Origin: an uncultured Coprococcus sp.
Lineage (GTDB): Bacteria > Bacillota > Clostridia > Lachnospirales > Lachnospiraceae
Length of the DNA: 23,385 bases
Assembly: GCA_900548215.1 (NCBI GenBank)
Contig: URJI01000043.1
Coordinates: 1-23,385 of the forward strand
Direction: 5' to 3'
Shown: piece after piece, positions 13,180 through 20,940 of the stretch
How the letters are laid out: the number at the start of each line of letters is the position of its first letter
How positions within the stretch are numbered: position 1 is the stretch's first letter
Translations under genes and position numbers: made by a program
The notes under the pieces: model-generated
The model's input: only the letters and a program-made list of their open reading frames with translations
What the model was told of the DNA's origin: nothing
Databases searched by the model: none

Positions 13180-14622
13180 CTACTGTCCAATTATTCTGAC
13201 AGCGCAATATGGGGTTCTGTAGAACGCTGAGGAAATCTTTATTCCTGTCTCCTCTGTACTTGCATGAACTATCATGCCTCCACCTATATATATAGCGCAG
13301 TGCTCTATAGAACTATCTCCATAAAACAAGATGTCTCCAGGTTCCAGACTTGATGTATCAACTCTAACACCATATCCTGACTGTGCTCCAGCTGAATGTG
13401 GAAGTGAATATCCAAACTGTGCATACACTGCCATGACAAATCCTGAACAGTCTGCTCCATCTGTAAGGCTCGAACCGCCATACACATATGGGTTGCCAAC
13501 AAACTGTGTTGCATAATTTGCAAGATCAATTCCTGTCTGTCCACTCGGCGCAGCAACATCGCCCGAACCACTGTCCTGATCATCTGAACTGTCCTGACTG
13601 TCATCGGTGCCTTGATCACCTGAGTTATCCTGGCTGTCATCCACATCCTGATCATCTGAGTTATCCTGGCTGTCATCCACATCCTGACTGTCATCTATAT
13701 CCTGACTATCATCTGTGCTCTGATCATCTTCTGAATCCTGATCGTCATCCACATCCTGACTGTCATCGGTGTCATAGTCAGTCTGATCATCAGCAGCATC
13801 CTGTTCGTCTAATGTCTGATCATCTTCTGCCTGCTGCTCTGCTTCAATCTCAGCCTGTATCTGCTCCATGGTCTTTGCTGTATTAAAATCATATGTATAT
13901 TCCACATAATCAGCACTCACATATCCACTTGTCTGATCATCAAGAGCTATCTGTACCCACTTATCATCCTGCGAAAGAATACTGAACGATTCACCTGATC
14001 CAACCTGTGTTATACAGTCTGAATTTACATCTGCCCCGGTTCTTACATTCAGAGTCTCTGTAGTGACAGTTGCTTTCTTCTCGCAGTTACTCTCTGCATA
14101 AGCACCAGCCTCATCTCCGTATAAGAGAAGATCATTCCTTATGTATCCTGTACAATCTCCTGAAGCGACCTGGGTCCACTCCTTGCCTTTCTTGACAACT
14201 GTAGCTATACCATTATTCTGTATGATACCTACCACGTCAGAATCAGTACCTTCTCCAGACCTTATGTTGACATAGTCATCACTTACCGCAACACACTTGT
14301 CCTTGAAATCAGGATACTTTACAGACTTCTTTCCGGCATCCTTCTTAGCATCTGTCTGGCTCTTACTGCTGTCGTCTGTCTTCTTATCAGCTGTGCCATC
14401 TCCGTGCTGTGCATCTGTTGCAGTGGCAATATCACCTGCACTCTTTACGCTCTTATCATTGCCCGCAAGGGTGTTCGCATATCTGTCAAACGCAGATGAA
14501 ATTCCCACGGTTGAATCGTCGTATATCTGACTCGCACTCACACTGCCAAATGCAGTTGTGATAACCATTCCGGCTGCTGCAGCGACTACTATAGATTTCT
14601 TTATAGTCTTTGCCTTAGACAT
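13180..14622 (-). CDS. exported SH3-SH3-acidic linker-NlpC/P60 cell-wall hydrolase
   Basis: A predicted secreted peptidoglycan peptidase (NlpC/P60, D-gamma-Glu to diamino-acid type bonds). Counting from the upstream ATG at 14625, a Sec signal peptide covers residues 1-32 (KK, a VVAAAAGMVITTAF core, SVSAS). Two bacterial SH3 domains follow (about 108-170 and 184-243). Then comes a 90-residue D/Q/S-rich linker (266-356), and the NlpC/P60 domain (364-481) with C393 in DCSGF, H442 in EHCAIYIGGG and H454 as the catalytic triad. The ATG at 14622 is preferred because AGGAGG is 7 bases away; the adjacent ATG at 14625 is only 4. It has its own strong promoter, WalR-like boxes and a strong terminator. 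Substrate bond is inferred from the family. Confidence 0.93.
   Translation of the reverse strand: MSKAKTIKKSIVVAAAAGMVITTAFGSVSASQIYDDSTVGISSAFDRYANTLAGNDKSVKSAGDIATATDAQHGDGTADKKTDDSSKSQTDAKKDAGKKSVKYPDFKDKCVAVSDDYVNIRSGEGTDSDVVGIIQNNGIATVVKKGKEWTQVASGDCTGYIRNDLLLYGDEAGAYAESNCEKKATVTTETLNVRTGADVNSDCITQVGSGESFSILSQDDKWVQIALDDQTSGYVSADYVEYTYDFNTAKTMEQIQAEIEAEQQAEDDQTLDEQDAADDQTDYDTDDSQDVDDDQDSEDDQSTDDSQDIDDSQDVDDSQDNSDDQDVDDSQDNSGDQGTDDSQDSSDDQDSGSGDVAAPSGQTGIDLANYATQFVGNPYVYGGSSLTDGADCSGFVMAVYAQFGYSLPHSAGAQSGYGVRVDTSSLEPGDILFYGDSSIEHCAIYIGGGMIVHASTEETGIKISSAFYRTPYCAVRIIGQ
13555..13830 (-). repeat. degenerate tandem repeat coding the acidic linker
   Basis: Short degenerate units coding (D/E)DSQD-, VDDSQD- and NSDDQD-like hexamers and octamers, repeated many times between the second SH3 domain and the NlpC/P60 domain. 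The stretch is almost free of basic or hydrophobic residues, so it should be extended and highly negative. Confidence 0.8.
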
Positions 14623-14659
14623 CATAAAACCTCCTATGCTTGATCTCAGCGTAACAATT

Positions 14660-14676
14660 ATTACGTTTTTGTTACA
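14660..14676 (-). promoter_or_regulatory. WalR-like box in the NlpC/P60 leader
   Basis: On the minus strand TGTAAC-AAAAA-CGTAAT, one base off the TGTWAH-N5-TGTWAH direct repeat known for WalR (YycF). It lies just downstream of the predicted transcription start, a position that would fit repression. Confidence 0.5.
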
Positions 14677-14686
14677 AATCTATTGT

Positions 14687-14715
14687 AGTATAGCAATAAT
14701 AGTTACATTTGTCAA
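14687..14715 (-). promoter_or_regulatory. strong promoter of the NlpC/P60 gene
   Basis: On the minus strand perfect -35 TTGACA (14710-14715), 17 bases, TATACT (14687-14692). The predicted start near 14680 gives a leader of about 55 bases. Confidence 0.85.
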
Positions 14716-14753
14716 CACAGGAGGTTTTATTTCATACATTTTTATTTAGAATT

Positions 14754-14770
14754 TGTTAAATATTTGTTAC
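14754..14770 (+). promoter_or_regulatory. perfect WalR-type box between pyk and the NlpC/P60 gene
   Basis: TGTTAA-ATATT-TGTTAC fits TGTWAH-N5-TGTWAH at every position. It is written on the plus strand, about 40 bases upstream of the -35 of the minus-strand NlpC/P60 promoter, and just past the pyk stop codon. Confidence 0.6.
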
Positions 14771-14772
14771 AT

Positions 14773-16521
14773 CTAGTTTGAGATTACCACGCCATCTTCG
14801 CCATTTACCGTGACGATAGCACCCGATTTCAGTATCTTGGTAGCATTCTGAGCTCCAAGTATCACCGGAATATCTCTGCTGAGTCCAACTATAGCGGCAT
14901 GCGAATTGCCACCATTCTTCTCGCAGACTATTGCGGATGCCGTCTTGAGCTGATCCATAATCCTGTTGCTGGTCTCATTGATAACAATGATATCACCATC
15001 CTTGTAATTTGCTATGAGCTCATCCTCTGACTCGCACACACACAGCGGAGCTGTCGCGCTCCTTTCATTAATCGAATAGCCCTTCACAAGAATGTGTCCT
15101 ACTACATGAACTTTTATAAGGTTGGTCGTTCCCGTGACTCCAAGAGGGACTCCTGCAGTTATTACTGTCACCTCTCCATCCTTGACATAGCCATGTCTCT
15201 TGGCAGCATCAACCGCATGCTCAAAGAGATCATCTGTATTGTTCTCCTCTTCTATGAGAAGCGGCTGAACTCCCCATGACAGATTTATCTGTCTCGCAAC
15301 CTTCTCAACAGGAGTACATCCTATGATCGGACACTTTGGTCTGTACTTTGACAGCATTCTCGCTGTCTTGCCGGACTTTGTGACAGTGATGATAGCCGCA
15401 GCAGCAAGATCTATAGCTGTAGTACATGTCGCATGCGAAATAGCGCTTGTTATATCAGGATTCTGTACAGCATCTCTGCTGAAGAAACGCTTATTGTAAT
15501 CAATGTCACGCTCTGCTCTCTCTGCAATTGTCTTCATTGTATGAAGAGCCTCAACAGGATACTTTCCTGCGGCAGTCTCACCTGAAAGCATGATAGCACT
15601 GGTTCCGTCGTATATAGCATTTGCAACATCTGTAGCCTCTGCTCTGGTTGGTCTTGGATGTATCATCATGGAATCAAGCATCTGTGTAGCTGTTATGACC
15701 TGCTTATCTGCATTGTATACTTTCTTAATTATCATCTTCTGGATAATAGGCACATCCTCAAGTGGAATCTCTACTCCCATATCACCTCTGGCTACCATAA
15801 TTCCATCCGAAACCCTGATGATCTCATCAATATTGTCAACGCCCTGCATATTCTCTATCTTTGCAATTATGTTGATATTGTCACATTCATATTCATCAAG
15901 TATCTTTCTGATCTGCAAAATATCATCCGCTGACCTTACAAATGAAGCAGCAATAAAATCAAAATCATTCTTTATACCAAATATTATGTCTTCCCTGTCA
16001 ACATCACTTATATACGGCATTGTAAGATTGACTCTTGGCACATTCACACCTTTGTGGTTTGACACCGGACCGCCATTTTCAACCTTACAGATAATCTCTT
16101 TGGAGGTAACCTTCTCTATCTTCATATTTATAAGGCCATCATCTATCAGTATGGTATCTCCAGGTTTAACGTCATTCACAAGATTCTTATATGTTATGGA
16201 TACCTTTGCCTGATCACCTATGACATCCTCTGTAGTCAAGGTAAACGCCTGTCCTTCTACAAGTTCTACCTTTCCGTCTTTAAAATCGCCGACTCTGATC
16301 TCTGGTCCCTTAGTATCTAACAGAGTCGCAACAGGAATACCCAGTTCATCCCTGAGTTTTTCTACTCTGTCTTTATTCTTTCTGTGCTGGGCATGATCCC
16401 CATGAGAAAAATTGAACCTGGCTACATCCATACCCTCTATCATGAGCTGTCTGAGCACATTATCATCATCTGTTGCTGGTCCAAGTGTACATATGATCTT
16501 GGTCTTTCTCAAATTGTTCAT
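14773..16521 (-). CDS. pyk: pyruvate kinase with C-terminal PEP-utiliser domain
   Basis: Converts PEP and ADP to pyruvate and ATP in glycolysis. KIICTLGPAT at the N-terminus, ARFNFSHG, AKIENMQGVDN and the MVARGDMGVEIP segment mark the catalytic barrel; TATQMLDSM and LSGETAAGKYPVEA follow. At 582 aa it is about 110 residues longer than minimal pyruvate kinases. The extra C-terminal domain resembles the phosphohistidine domain of PEP-utilising enzymes, with NSHAAIVG (H541) where related Bacillus enzymes have TSHAAVVG. AGGAGG is 9 bases before the ATG. No intrinsic terminator is visible after the stop, so some read-through into the NlpC/P60 gene is expected. Confidence 0.98.
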   Translation of the reverse strand: MNNLRKTKIICTLGPATDDDNVLRQLMIEGMDVARFNFSHGDHAQHRKNKDRVEKLRDELGIPVATLLDTKGPEIRVGDFKDGKVELVEGQAFTLTTEDVIGDQAKVSITYKNLVNDVKPGDTILIDDGLINMKIEKVTSKEIICKVENGGPVSNHKGVNVPRVNLTMPYISDVDREDIIFGIKNDFDFIAASFVRSADDILQIRKILDEYECDNINIIAKIENMQGVDNIDEIIRVSDGIMVARGDMGVEIPLEDVPIIQKMIIKKVYNADKQVITATQMLDSMMIHPRPTRAEATDVANAIYDGTSAIMLSGETAAGKYPVEALHTMKTIAERAERDIDYNKRFFSRDAVQNPDITSAISHATCTTAIDLAAAAIITVTKSGKTARMLSKYRPKCPIIGCTPVEKVARQINLSWGVQPLLIEEENNTDDLFEHAVDAAKRHGYVKDGEVTVITAGVPLGVTGTTNLIKVHVVGHILVKGYSINERSATAPLCVCESEDELIANYKDGDIIVINETSNRIMDQLKTASAIVCEKNGGNSHAAIVGLSRDIPVILGAQNATKILKSGAIVTVNGEDGVVISN

Positions 16522-16568
16522 GTAAATAATCCTCCTGGTGTTATATATTATAAAATTAAATGTGTGCT

Positions 16569-17774
16569 TTATCTATTGTCCGCGTTTATGTTATCTTCCG
16601 GATCTTCATCTGTTTCGTGTGCGTTATTCTGACTCTGACCTGCCTGCCCATAGCCGTTATAGCTCTGCTGATTCATCTGCCCATAGCCGTTATAACTCTG
16701 CTGATTCGTCTGCCCATAGCCGTTATAACTCTGCTGATTCGTCTGTCCATAGCCGTTATAGCTCTGCTGATTCGTCTGCCCATAGCCGTTATAGCTCTGC
16801 TGATTCGTCTGCCCGTAGCCGTTATAACTCTGCTGATTCGTCTGCCCATAGCCGTTATAGCTCTGCTGATTCATCTGCCCATAGCTGCCATAACCCTGTT
16901 GTTCATTCATCGGAGCCGCCATGCCGCTGTACGCAGGTGCCGCCTGATATGGGTTCTCCTTGCTGTATCTTGATATGGCTATGAACATATAGACGACAGC
17001 TATAAGAACACCTATCATACGAAGAGTGGTTGTCGCCGGCCACACATATGCAGCTATAACCATCACAACTGAATGCCAGATAATCCTTATGTATAAGGCT
17101 GCCTTATAAGTAGTTCCAAATGAAACCTTGTAATTCTTCATTGATGCTATGAGAAGCCCGACTGCCCCTATCAGGAGTGCCATGATCAAATCGCCGATGA
17201 ATCCTATGATGGTTTTAACAACATATACCGTAACCAATACAGGAGTGTCAAATCTATTTATGATATCAAGTATATCCTGTTTGCAAAAAGAACGACCACT
17301 TCCCAACGGGCTCAGTGCCTCATACAGCTCTCTGCACTTTATAACCTGCATCTGTCCGCCATTATATGATATGATATCCTGCGATGTAATCATGAATACA
17401 GTAGTATATCCTTCCCTCTGTGCAAACTCCCGCACCTCATCGCTGTCAACGTCGCCCAAAGATGTATCTATACTTATATAGGACAAACCTTCCTCGTCCG
17501 ACCACTCAAATGCATCATCATAAAAAAATCCTTCATTCGTCAGTGCAAAATCGCCAATGGCGTTATCAACAGCATCCGCCAGCCTTCCTCCTCCAAACAT
17601 ATTATTGTATGGAATAAAGAAAATCACCAGATATAACAGTATGCTCATAATAAATGCAGCAAATACAGCCGGTCCTGCCTTTCCTTTTGCGCCATTATGA
17701 ATATATAACTCAGGCTTTACAATGCCGACAAACATATTCTTTAGTGCCGTTCCAAATCCAACTTTATCCTCCAT
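16569..17774 (-). CDS. DUF1189-like multi-pass membrane protein with Q/N/Y/G repeat tail
   Basis: A 401-aa membrane protein I assign tentatively to the DUF1189 family. Segments likely to span the membrane are residues 36-56, two closely spaced ones within 179-211, 226-246 and 250-268. A roughly 120-residue hydrophilic domain (57-178) lies between the first and second. The N-terminus (GFGTALKNMFVGIVKPELY) looks like the amphipathic start of this family. The C-terminal 130 residues form a soluble low-complexity tail with seven exact 11-residue repeats of NQQSYNGYGQ plus T, M or A, then an acidic end. AAGGAGG lies 9 bases before the ATG. It is upstream of pyk by 47 bases and divergent from the GH25 gene. 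Function unknown; the tail looks prion-like. Confidence 0.85.
   Translation of the reverse strand: MEDKVGFGTALKNMFVGIVKPELYIHNGAKGKAGPAVFAAFIMSILLYLVIFFIPYNNMFGGGRLADAVDNAIGDFALTNEGFFYDDAFEWSDEEGLSYISIDTSLGDVDSDEVREFAQREGYTTVFMITSQDIISYNGGQMQVIKCRELYEALSPLGSGRSFCKQDILDIINRFDTPVLVTVYVVKTIIGFIGDLIMALLIGAVGLLIASMKNYKVSFGTTYKAALYIRIIWHSVVMVIAAYVWPATTTLRMIGVLIAVVYMFIAISRYSKENPYQAAPAYSGMAAPMNEQQGYGSYGQMNQQSYNGYGQTNQQSYNGYGQTNQQSYNGYGQTNQQSYNGYGQTNQQSYNGYGQTNQQSYNGYGQMNQQSYNGYGQAGQSQNNAHETDEDPEDNINADNR
16647..16910 (-). repeat. 33-bp tandem repeat, seven copies plus one decayed
   Basis: Seven units of 33 bp at 16647-16877 differ only at a few positions (cccatagcc/cccgtagcc, tataact/tatagct, attcgt/attcat). 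A decayed eighth unit follows to 16910. Each unit codes NQQSYNGYGQ plus one residue. The near identity at DNA level suggests recent expansion by slippage or unequal crossing-over, so copy number may vary between strains. Confidence 0.95.
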
Positions 17775-17811
17775 CAGACCGGTCCTCCTTTTTTTTGCAA
17801 AGTTTATAACA

Positions 17812-17820
17812 ATTATATCA
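17812..17820 (-). promoter_or_regulatory. extended -10 of the DUF1189-like gene
   Basis: TGA-TATAAT on the minus strand, about 40 bases before the start codon. A TTGATA-like element exists but at 21 bases, too far to be a normal -35. Confidence 0.5.
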
Positions 17821-17911
17821 TACCGCCTAAATATTTTATATCAAATTTATAATTCTTTAGCTGTTTTTTTATCATAACTTTTTATGAAAATTTATGCTTT
17901 AAATATTTTTT

Positions 17912-17928
17912 TGTAATATTTGCGTAAC
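17912..17928 (+). promoter_or_regulatory. WalR-like box upstream of the GH25 gene
   Basis: TGTAAT-ATTTG-CGTAAC, one base off TGTWAH-N5-TGTWAH, with the same C at the start of the second half as in the NlpC/P60 leader box. It ends 16 bases before the -35, a position suited to activation. Confidence 0.5.
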
Positions 17929-17944
17929 AATTTGACTCATTTTA

Positions 17945-17973
17945 TTGACTTTTAACCCTTTTAACACTATTAT
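17945..17973 (+). promoter_or_regulatory. promoter of the GH25 gene
   Basis: TTGACT (17945-17950), 17 bases, TATTAT (17968-17973), about 30 bases before the start codon; GGGAGG lies 5 bases before the ATG. A TATACT a few bases further down is an alternative -10 with a poorer -35. Confidence 0.7.
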
Positions 17974-18005
17974 GTAAACTATACTACATCTATAGGGAGG
18001 ACTAT

Positions 18006-20591
18006 ATGTTTAACAGACATTTCAGAAAGAATTTAATAGGCTTTGCCCTTGGTGTCAGCGCATTCATTTTTGCCGGAGCAAACGGCGTAAATGCATATGC
18101 AGCTGACTCTTCAGACATAACAGTCACATCTACAAAAGAGGAAGTCCAGCAAGTGGTAGACGAGGGTAACTTCAACTACAGAGAACTGGACGAAGCAGAG
18201 ATCGAACATGTATACAATCTGTACAACAACGATCCCGAAACTATCAAACAACTGCAAAGGCAGTCAGATTACGCTTCCTCTCAGGAAACCGCATCTCTCG
18301 CCAGTTCAGGCTACACTCACTCATCCATGTTCAAAAACCACAAAGTCGTAAAAGGCATCGACGTGTCTGAGTGGAACGGCGACGACATCAACTGGAAAAA
18401 GGTAAAAGCCTCAGGAATATCTTTTGCATTTATCAGAGTTGGTGGCCGCTACTACGGATCAGGCGCCTATTATAGAGATTCCACATTTGAGCAGAACATC
18501 AAAGCTGCAACAGCAGCAGGTATAGATGTTGGAGTATACTTCTACTCTCAGGCTATCAACACAGCCGAAGCAAAGCGGGAAGCCGCCTACACAATGAATC
18601 TCCTGTCAGGATACAACATCAACCTTCCTATTGTTATGGATTACGAATACGCATGGGAAGGCGGTCTCACTGGAAGACTCTACAATGCCCATCTTTCAAA
18701 GAGTGCAGCGACAAATGTCATCAAGACGTTCTGCTCTACTGTAGAGGCTAAGGGATATGTAGGTATGCTCTACGCAAGTAAGACAGTCATAACAGATGAC
18801 ATGAATGCAGCATCGATTGCCTCACTGTACCCGGTATGGACAGCCCAGTACAATGACACAGACACGCTCACAACAGCACACTCATATTGGCAGTACTCAG
18901 ATGCAGGTGTTATATCTGGTATAAACAATCACCTGACAGATTTGAATTTCAGATATATAAAGGCTCCAAAGGCGCCATCTTCCCTCTCTGTAAGAGAATC
19001 GACAGATTCAACTATAACATTGTCATGGACCAAAGTTCCAGAGGTGTACGGATATCAGATTCTCAGGCTTGACGAATCTACAGGAGCATATACATCAGTC
19101 GGCACAGTTAAAGGTGCCAGCAAACTGACATTTACAGATAAGAATCTTCAGGACGGCAAGAAATATACATACAGGGTCCGCGGTTATTACAAGCTGAATT
19201 CCGGCACTGTCTACGGAGTTAAATCTACAGAGACCGCAGGAATCACAGTTCCAGATAATGTGGAGAATTTTGCAGCAAAGGCTGTATCATCTTCTTCCAT
19301 AAAACTTTCATGGACCCCTATTCCTGTCACATCCGGTTACAGGATATACAGATACAACAGCACAAAGAAAGCTTATGAGGCCATATACACAAGTTCATCT
19401 TCTGCGACAAGCAGCTATATAGACACAGATCTCGCAGGAGGAACCGAATACAGCTATAAGATACGTGCGTTTACTAAGACAAGCACAGATACAATCTGGC
19501 ATGTCGTATCAGGCGCTATAAGTATGACAACTCTCCCTGGGCAGGTCAGCGGTCTAAAAGCAAGCTATGCATCCAGCAACTCTATTACACTAAAGTGGAA
19601 CAAAGAGAATAATGTAGCAGGATACATAATTTACCGATGGGATTCCAAGACTGCTACATGGAGCAAGATCGGCAAGACATACTCCGCTTCCAGCGCAATA
19701 TTTACACAGACCGGTCTTCCGGCTGCCACCCAGTACAGCTACACAGTTGCCGCATACTACAAGCACAATGGAAAGTATTTCAACACACCTCTTGCACCTT
19801 TCGTGACAGCCAGCACAGGTCCTGACAAACCTGCAAATGTGATAACACTCGCCAGAACTTCAAGTTCAATCCGCATCATGTGGAGCAAGACAGCAAATAC
19901 AACCGGTTACATCGTATATCTGTATAATACAAAAACAAAAACCTACGATTCCATATCAACTATACAGGGTGCAGACGACAGAACATATACGATTTCCGAA
20001 TTGTCATCATCAACTGTTTACAAGATCGGTATAAAAGCATTTTCACAGAAAAACGGATATACCAGCTACAGCAACATCAGAGAATACAGTTCCTGCACTG
20101 TTCCGCCAATGTTCAGCGGATCATTCAAGATGGCAACTTTGAGCTCCAAGGCATACCTTCAGTGGAGAAAACTCAGCGGCGTGAACGGCTATGTGATATA
20201 CAAGTACAATGACAGCACGAAGAAATATACTATGGTGAAAATCCTGCCAGCTGAGACGACAAGCTATATTGCACCTGCTCTTTCCAAGGGCAATACATAC
20301 AGAATCCGAGCTTACAAGACGTTCAACGGAAAATACTACTACGGAGAGATGTCATCTGAGCCAATTGCCCTGACTTCACTGAACGGCGTTGTCACAGACT
20401 ACCAGGTCCGTGTGAGATCCGGAGCCGGAACAAATCACAGCATCATCACTGAACTGGGTTACGGAACAAAGATACAGATCATCGGCTCAGCAACAGCTTC
20501 CGATAAATCTGTCTGGTATAAGATCACATTTACCAAAAACGGTAAAAAGATTACAGGATACATGATGTCCGATTTCATAAGGATAAACTAA
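18006..20591 (+). CDS. exported GH25 lysozyme with five Fn3 domains and an SH3 domain
   Basis: A predicted secreted N-acetylmuramidase. Signal peptide residues 1-33 (RHFRKN, hydrophobic core, VNAYAA). A mostly helical linker follows to about 112. The GH25 domain (113-318) has DVSEW (D119) and the catalytic D-x-E pair D212/E214 in IVMDYEYAW. Five fibronectin type III-like domains follow at about 323-416, 418-510, 512-604, 607-699 and 702-790, and a C-terminal bacterial SH3 domain at 795-861. The 861-aa protein is large for GH25. It is the only confident plus-strand gene, has its own promoter and a strong terminator, and faces the DUF1189-like gene. The SH3 domain and the WalR-like box link it to the NlpC/P60 protein as a wall-remodelling enzyme. 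Confidence 0.95.
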   Translation: MFNRHFRKNLIGFALGVSAFIFAGANGVNAYAADSSDITVTSTKEEVQQVVDEGNFNYRELDEAEIEHVYNLYNNDPETIKQLQRQSDYASSQETASLASSGYTHSSMFKNHKVVKGIDVSEWNGDDINWKKVKASGISFAFIRVGGRYYGSGAYYRDSTFEQNIKAATAAGIDVGVYFYSQAINTAEAKREAAYTMNLLSGYNINLPIVMDYEYAWEGGLTGRLYNAHLSKSAATNVIKTFCSTVEAKGYVGMLYASKTVITDDMNAASIASLYPVWTAQYNDTDTLTTAHSYWQYSDAGVISGINNHLTDLNFRYIKAPKAPSSLSVRESTDSTITLSWTKVPEVYGYQILRLDESTGAYTSVGTVKGASKLTFTDKNLQDGKKYTYRVRGYYKLNSGTVYGVKSTETAGITVPDNVENFAAKAVSSSSIKLSWTPIPVTSGYRIYRYNSTKKAYEAIYTSSSSATSSYIDTDLAGGTEYSYKIRAFTKTSTDTIWHVVSGAISMTTLPGQVSGLKASYASSNSITLKWNKENNVAGYIIYRWDSKTATWSKIGKTYSASSAIFTQTGLPAATQYSYTVAAYYKHNGKYFNTPLAPFVTASTGPDKPANVITLARTSSSIRIMWSKTANTTGYIVYLYNTKTKTYDSISTIQGADDRTYTISELSSSTVYKIGIKAFSQKNGYTSYSNIREYSSCTVPPMFSGSFKMATLSSKAYLQWRKLSGVNGYVIYKYNDSTKKYTMVKILPAETTSYIAPALSKGNTYRIRAYKTFNGKYYYGEMSSEPIALTSLNGVVTDYQVRVRSGAGTNHSIITELGYGTKIQIIGSATASDKSVWYKITFTKNGKKITGYMMSDFIRIN

Positions 20592-20617
20592 ACATCATGG
20601 ATTCCTAATACTGTACA

Positions 20618-20659
20618 AAAAATGCTGCCACAGTCTTTAAAGACTGTGGCAGCATTTTT
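20618..20659. terminator. strong bidirectional intrinsic terminator
   Basis: A perfect 42-base palindrome: an A-run, TGCTGCCACAGTCTTT, then its exact complement and a T-run. It lies 26 bases after the GH25 stop and faces convergent minus-strand genes, so it can stop transcription both ways. Confidence 0.95.
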
Positions 20660-20696
20660 ATATCATATATTCGCTGCACATACATTAACCAAATGT

Positions 20697-20932
20697 TTAA
20701 TTGGATGTATCTGACTCTGATGATTCTGTTGTATCCCTGGTGCTCTCTGAGGATTTATCGCCAATGTAATCTCCAAATATATCAGAAAGTTTTTCATCTG
20801 TGACATCAACAATTTTTTTTACGACATTCGTATGCTGATAATATTCTAGTTCAAAATAAACACCGCTCACCATAACCTAATTTTTACTTTATTCTTGTAT
20901 TCATCATAAATTGATCTATCTGCAGCCAAAAC
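20697..20932 (-). pseudogene. small hypothetical ORF, probably remnant of a broken gene
   Basis: On the minus strand a 58-codon ORF runs from ATG at 20873 to TAA at 20697 (start MVSGVYFELEYYQHT, then KKIVDVTDEKLSDIFGDY, and a tail of S/T/E/D). It has no convincing ribosome binding site. In another frame directly upstream, an open stretch from about 20932 reads LAADRSIYDEYKNKVKIRL and ends at a TGA overlapping the ATG. Joined by one frameshift, the two make a plausible 75-80 residue protein end. I do not recognise the family. It sits 8 bases past the hotdog gene. It may instead be a real small gene or noise. Confidence 0.35.
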
Positions 20933-20940
20933 TTAAAAGA

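Larger units (their letters stand above)
14624..14730 (-). promoter_or_regulatory. anti-ribosome-binding-site inverted repeat before the NlpC/P60 gene
   Basis: ATAAAACCTCCT (plus strand, 14624-14635) is the exact complement of AGGAGGTTTTAT (14719-14730). In minus-strand RNA the copy at 14719-14730 would pair over 12 bp with the ribosome binding site and AU of the first start codon. It lies upstream of the gene's own promoter, so only longer RNA reading through from pyk would carry it. Confidence 0.65.

Noticed and set aside
13488..13886. Plus-strand His/Pro/Cys-rich open frame opposite the NlpC/P60 linker
   Set aside because: It mirrors the acidic repeat on the other strand and has no start signal; composition is explained by the repeat.
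14719..14740. Plus-strand gene start after AGGAGGTTTTAT
   Set aside because: No ATG/GTG/TTG follows at usable spacing; the motif is better explained as the pairing arm of the NlpC/P60 leader.
16647..16910. CRISPR array
   Set aside because: The 33-bp units are contiguous with no spacers and stay in frame within a coding gene.
16538..16984. Plus-strand open frames with regular repeats opposite the membrane-protein tail
   Set aside because: They are antisense images of the 33-bp repeat coding the Q/N/Y/G tail; no ribosome binding site or promoter supports them.
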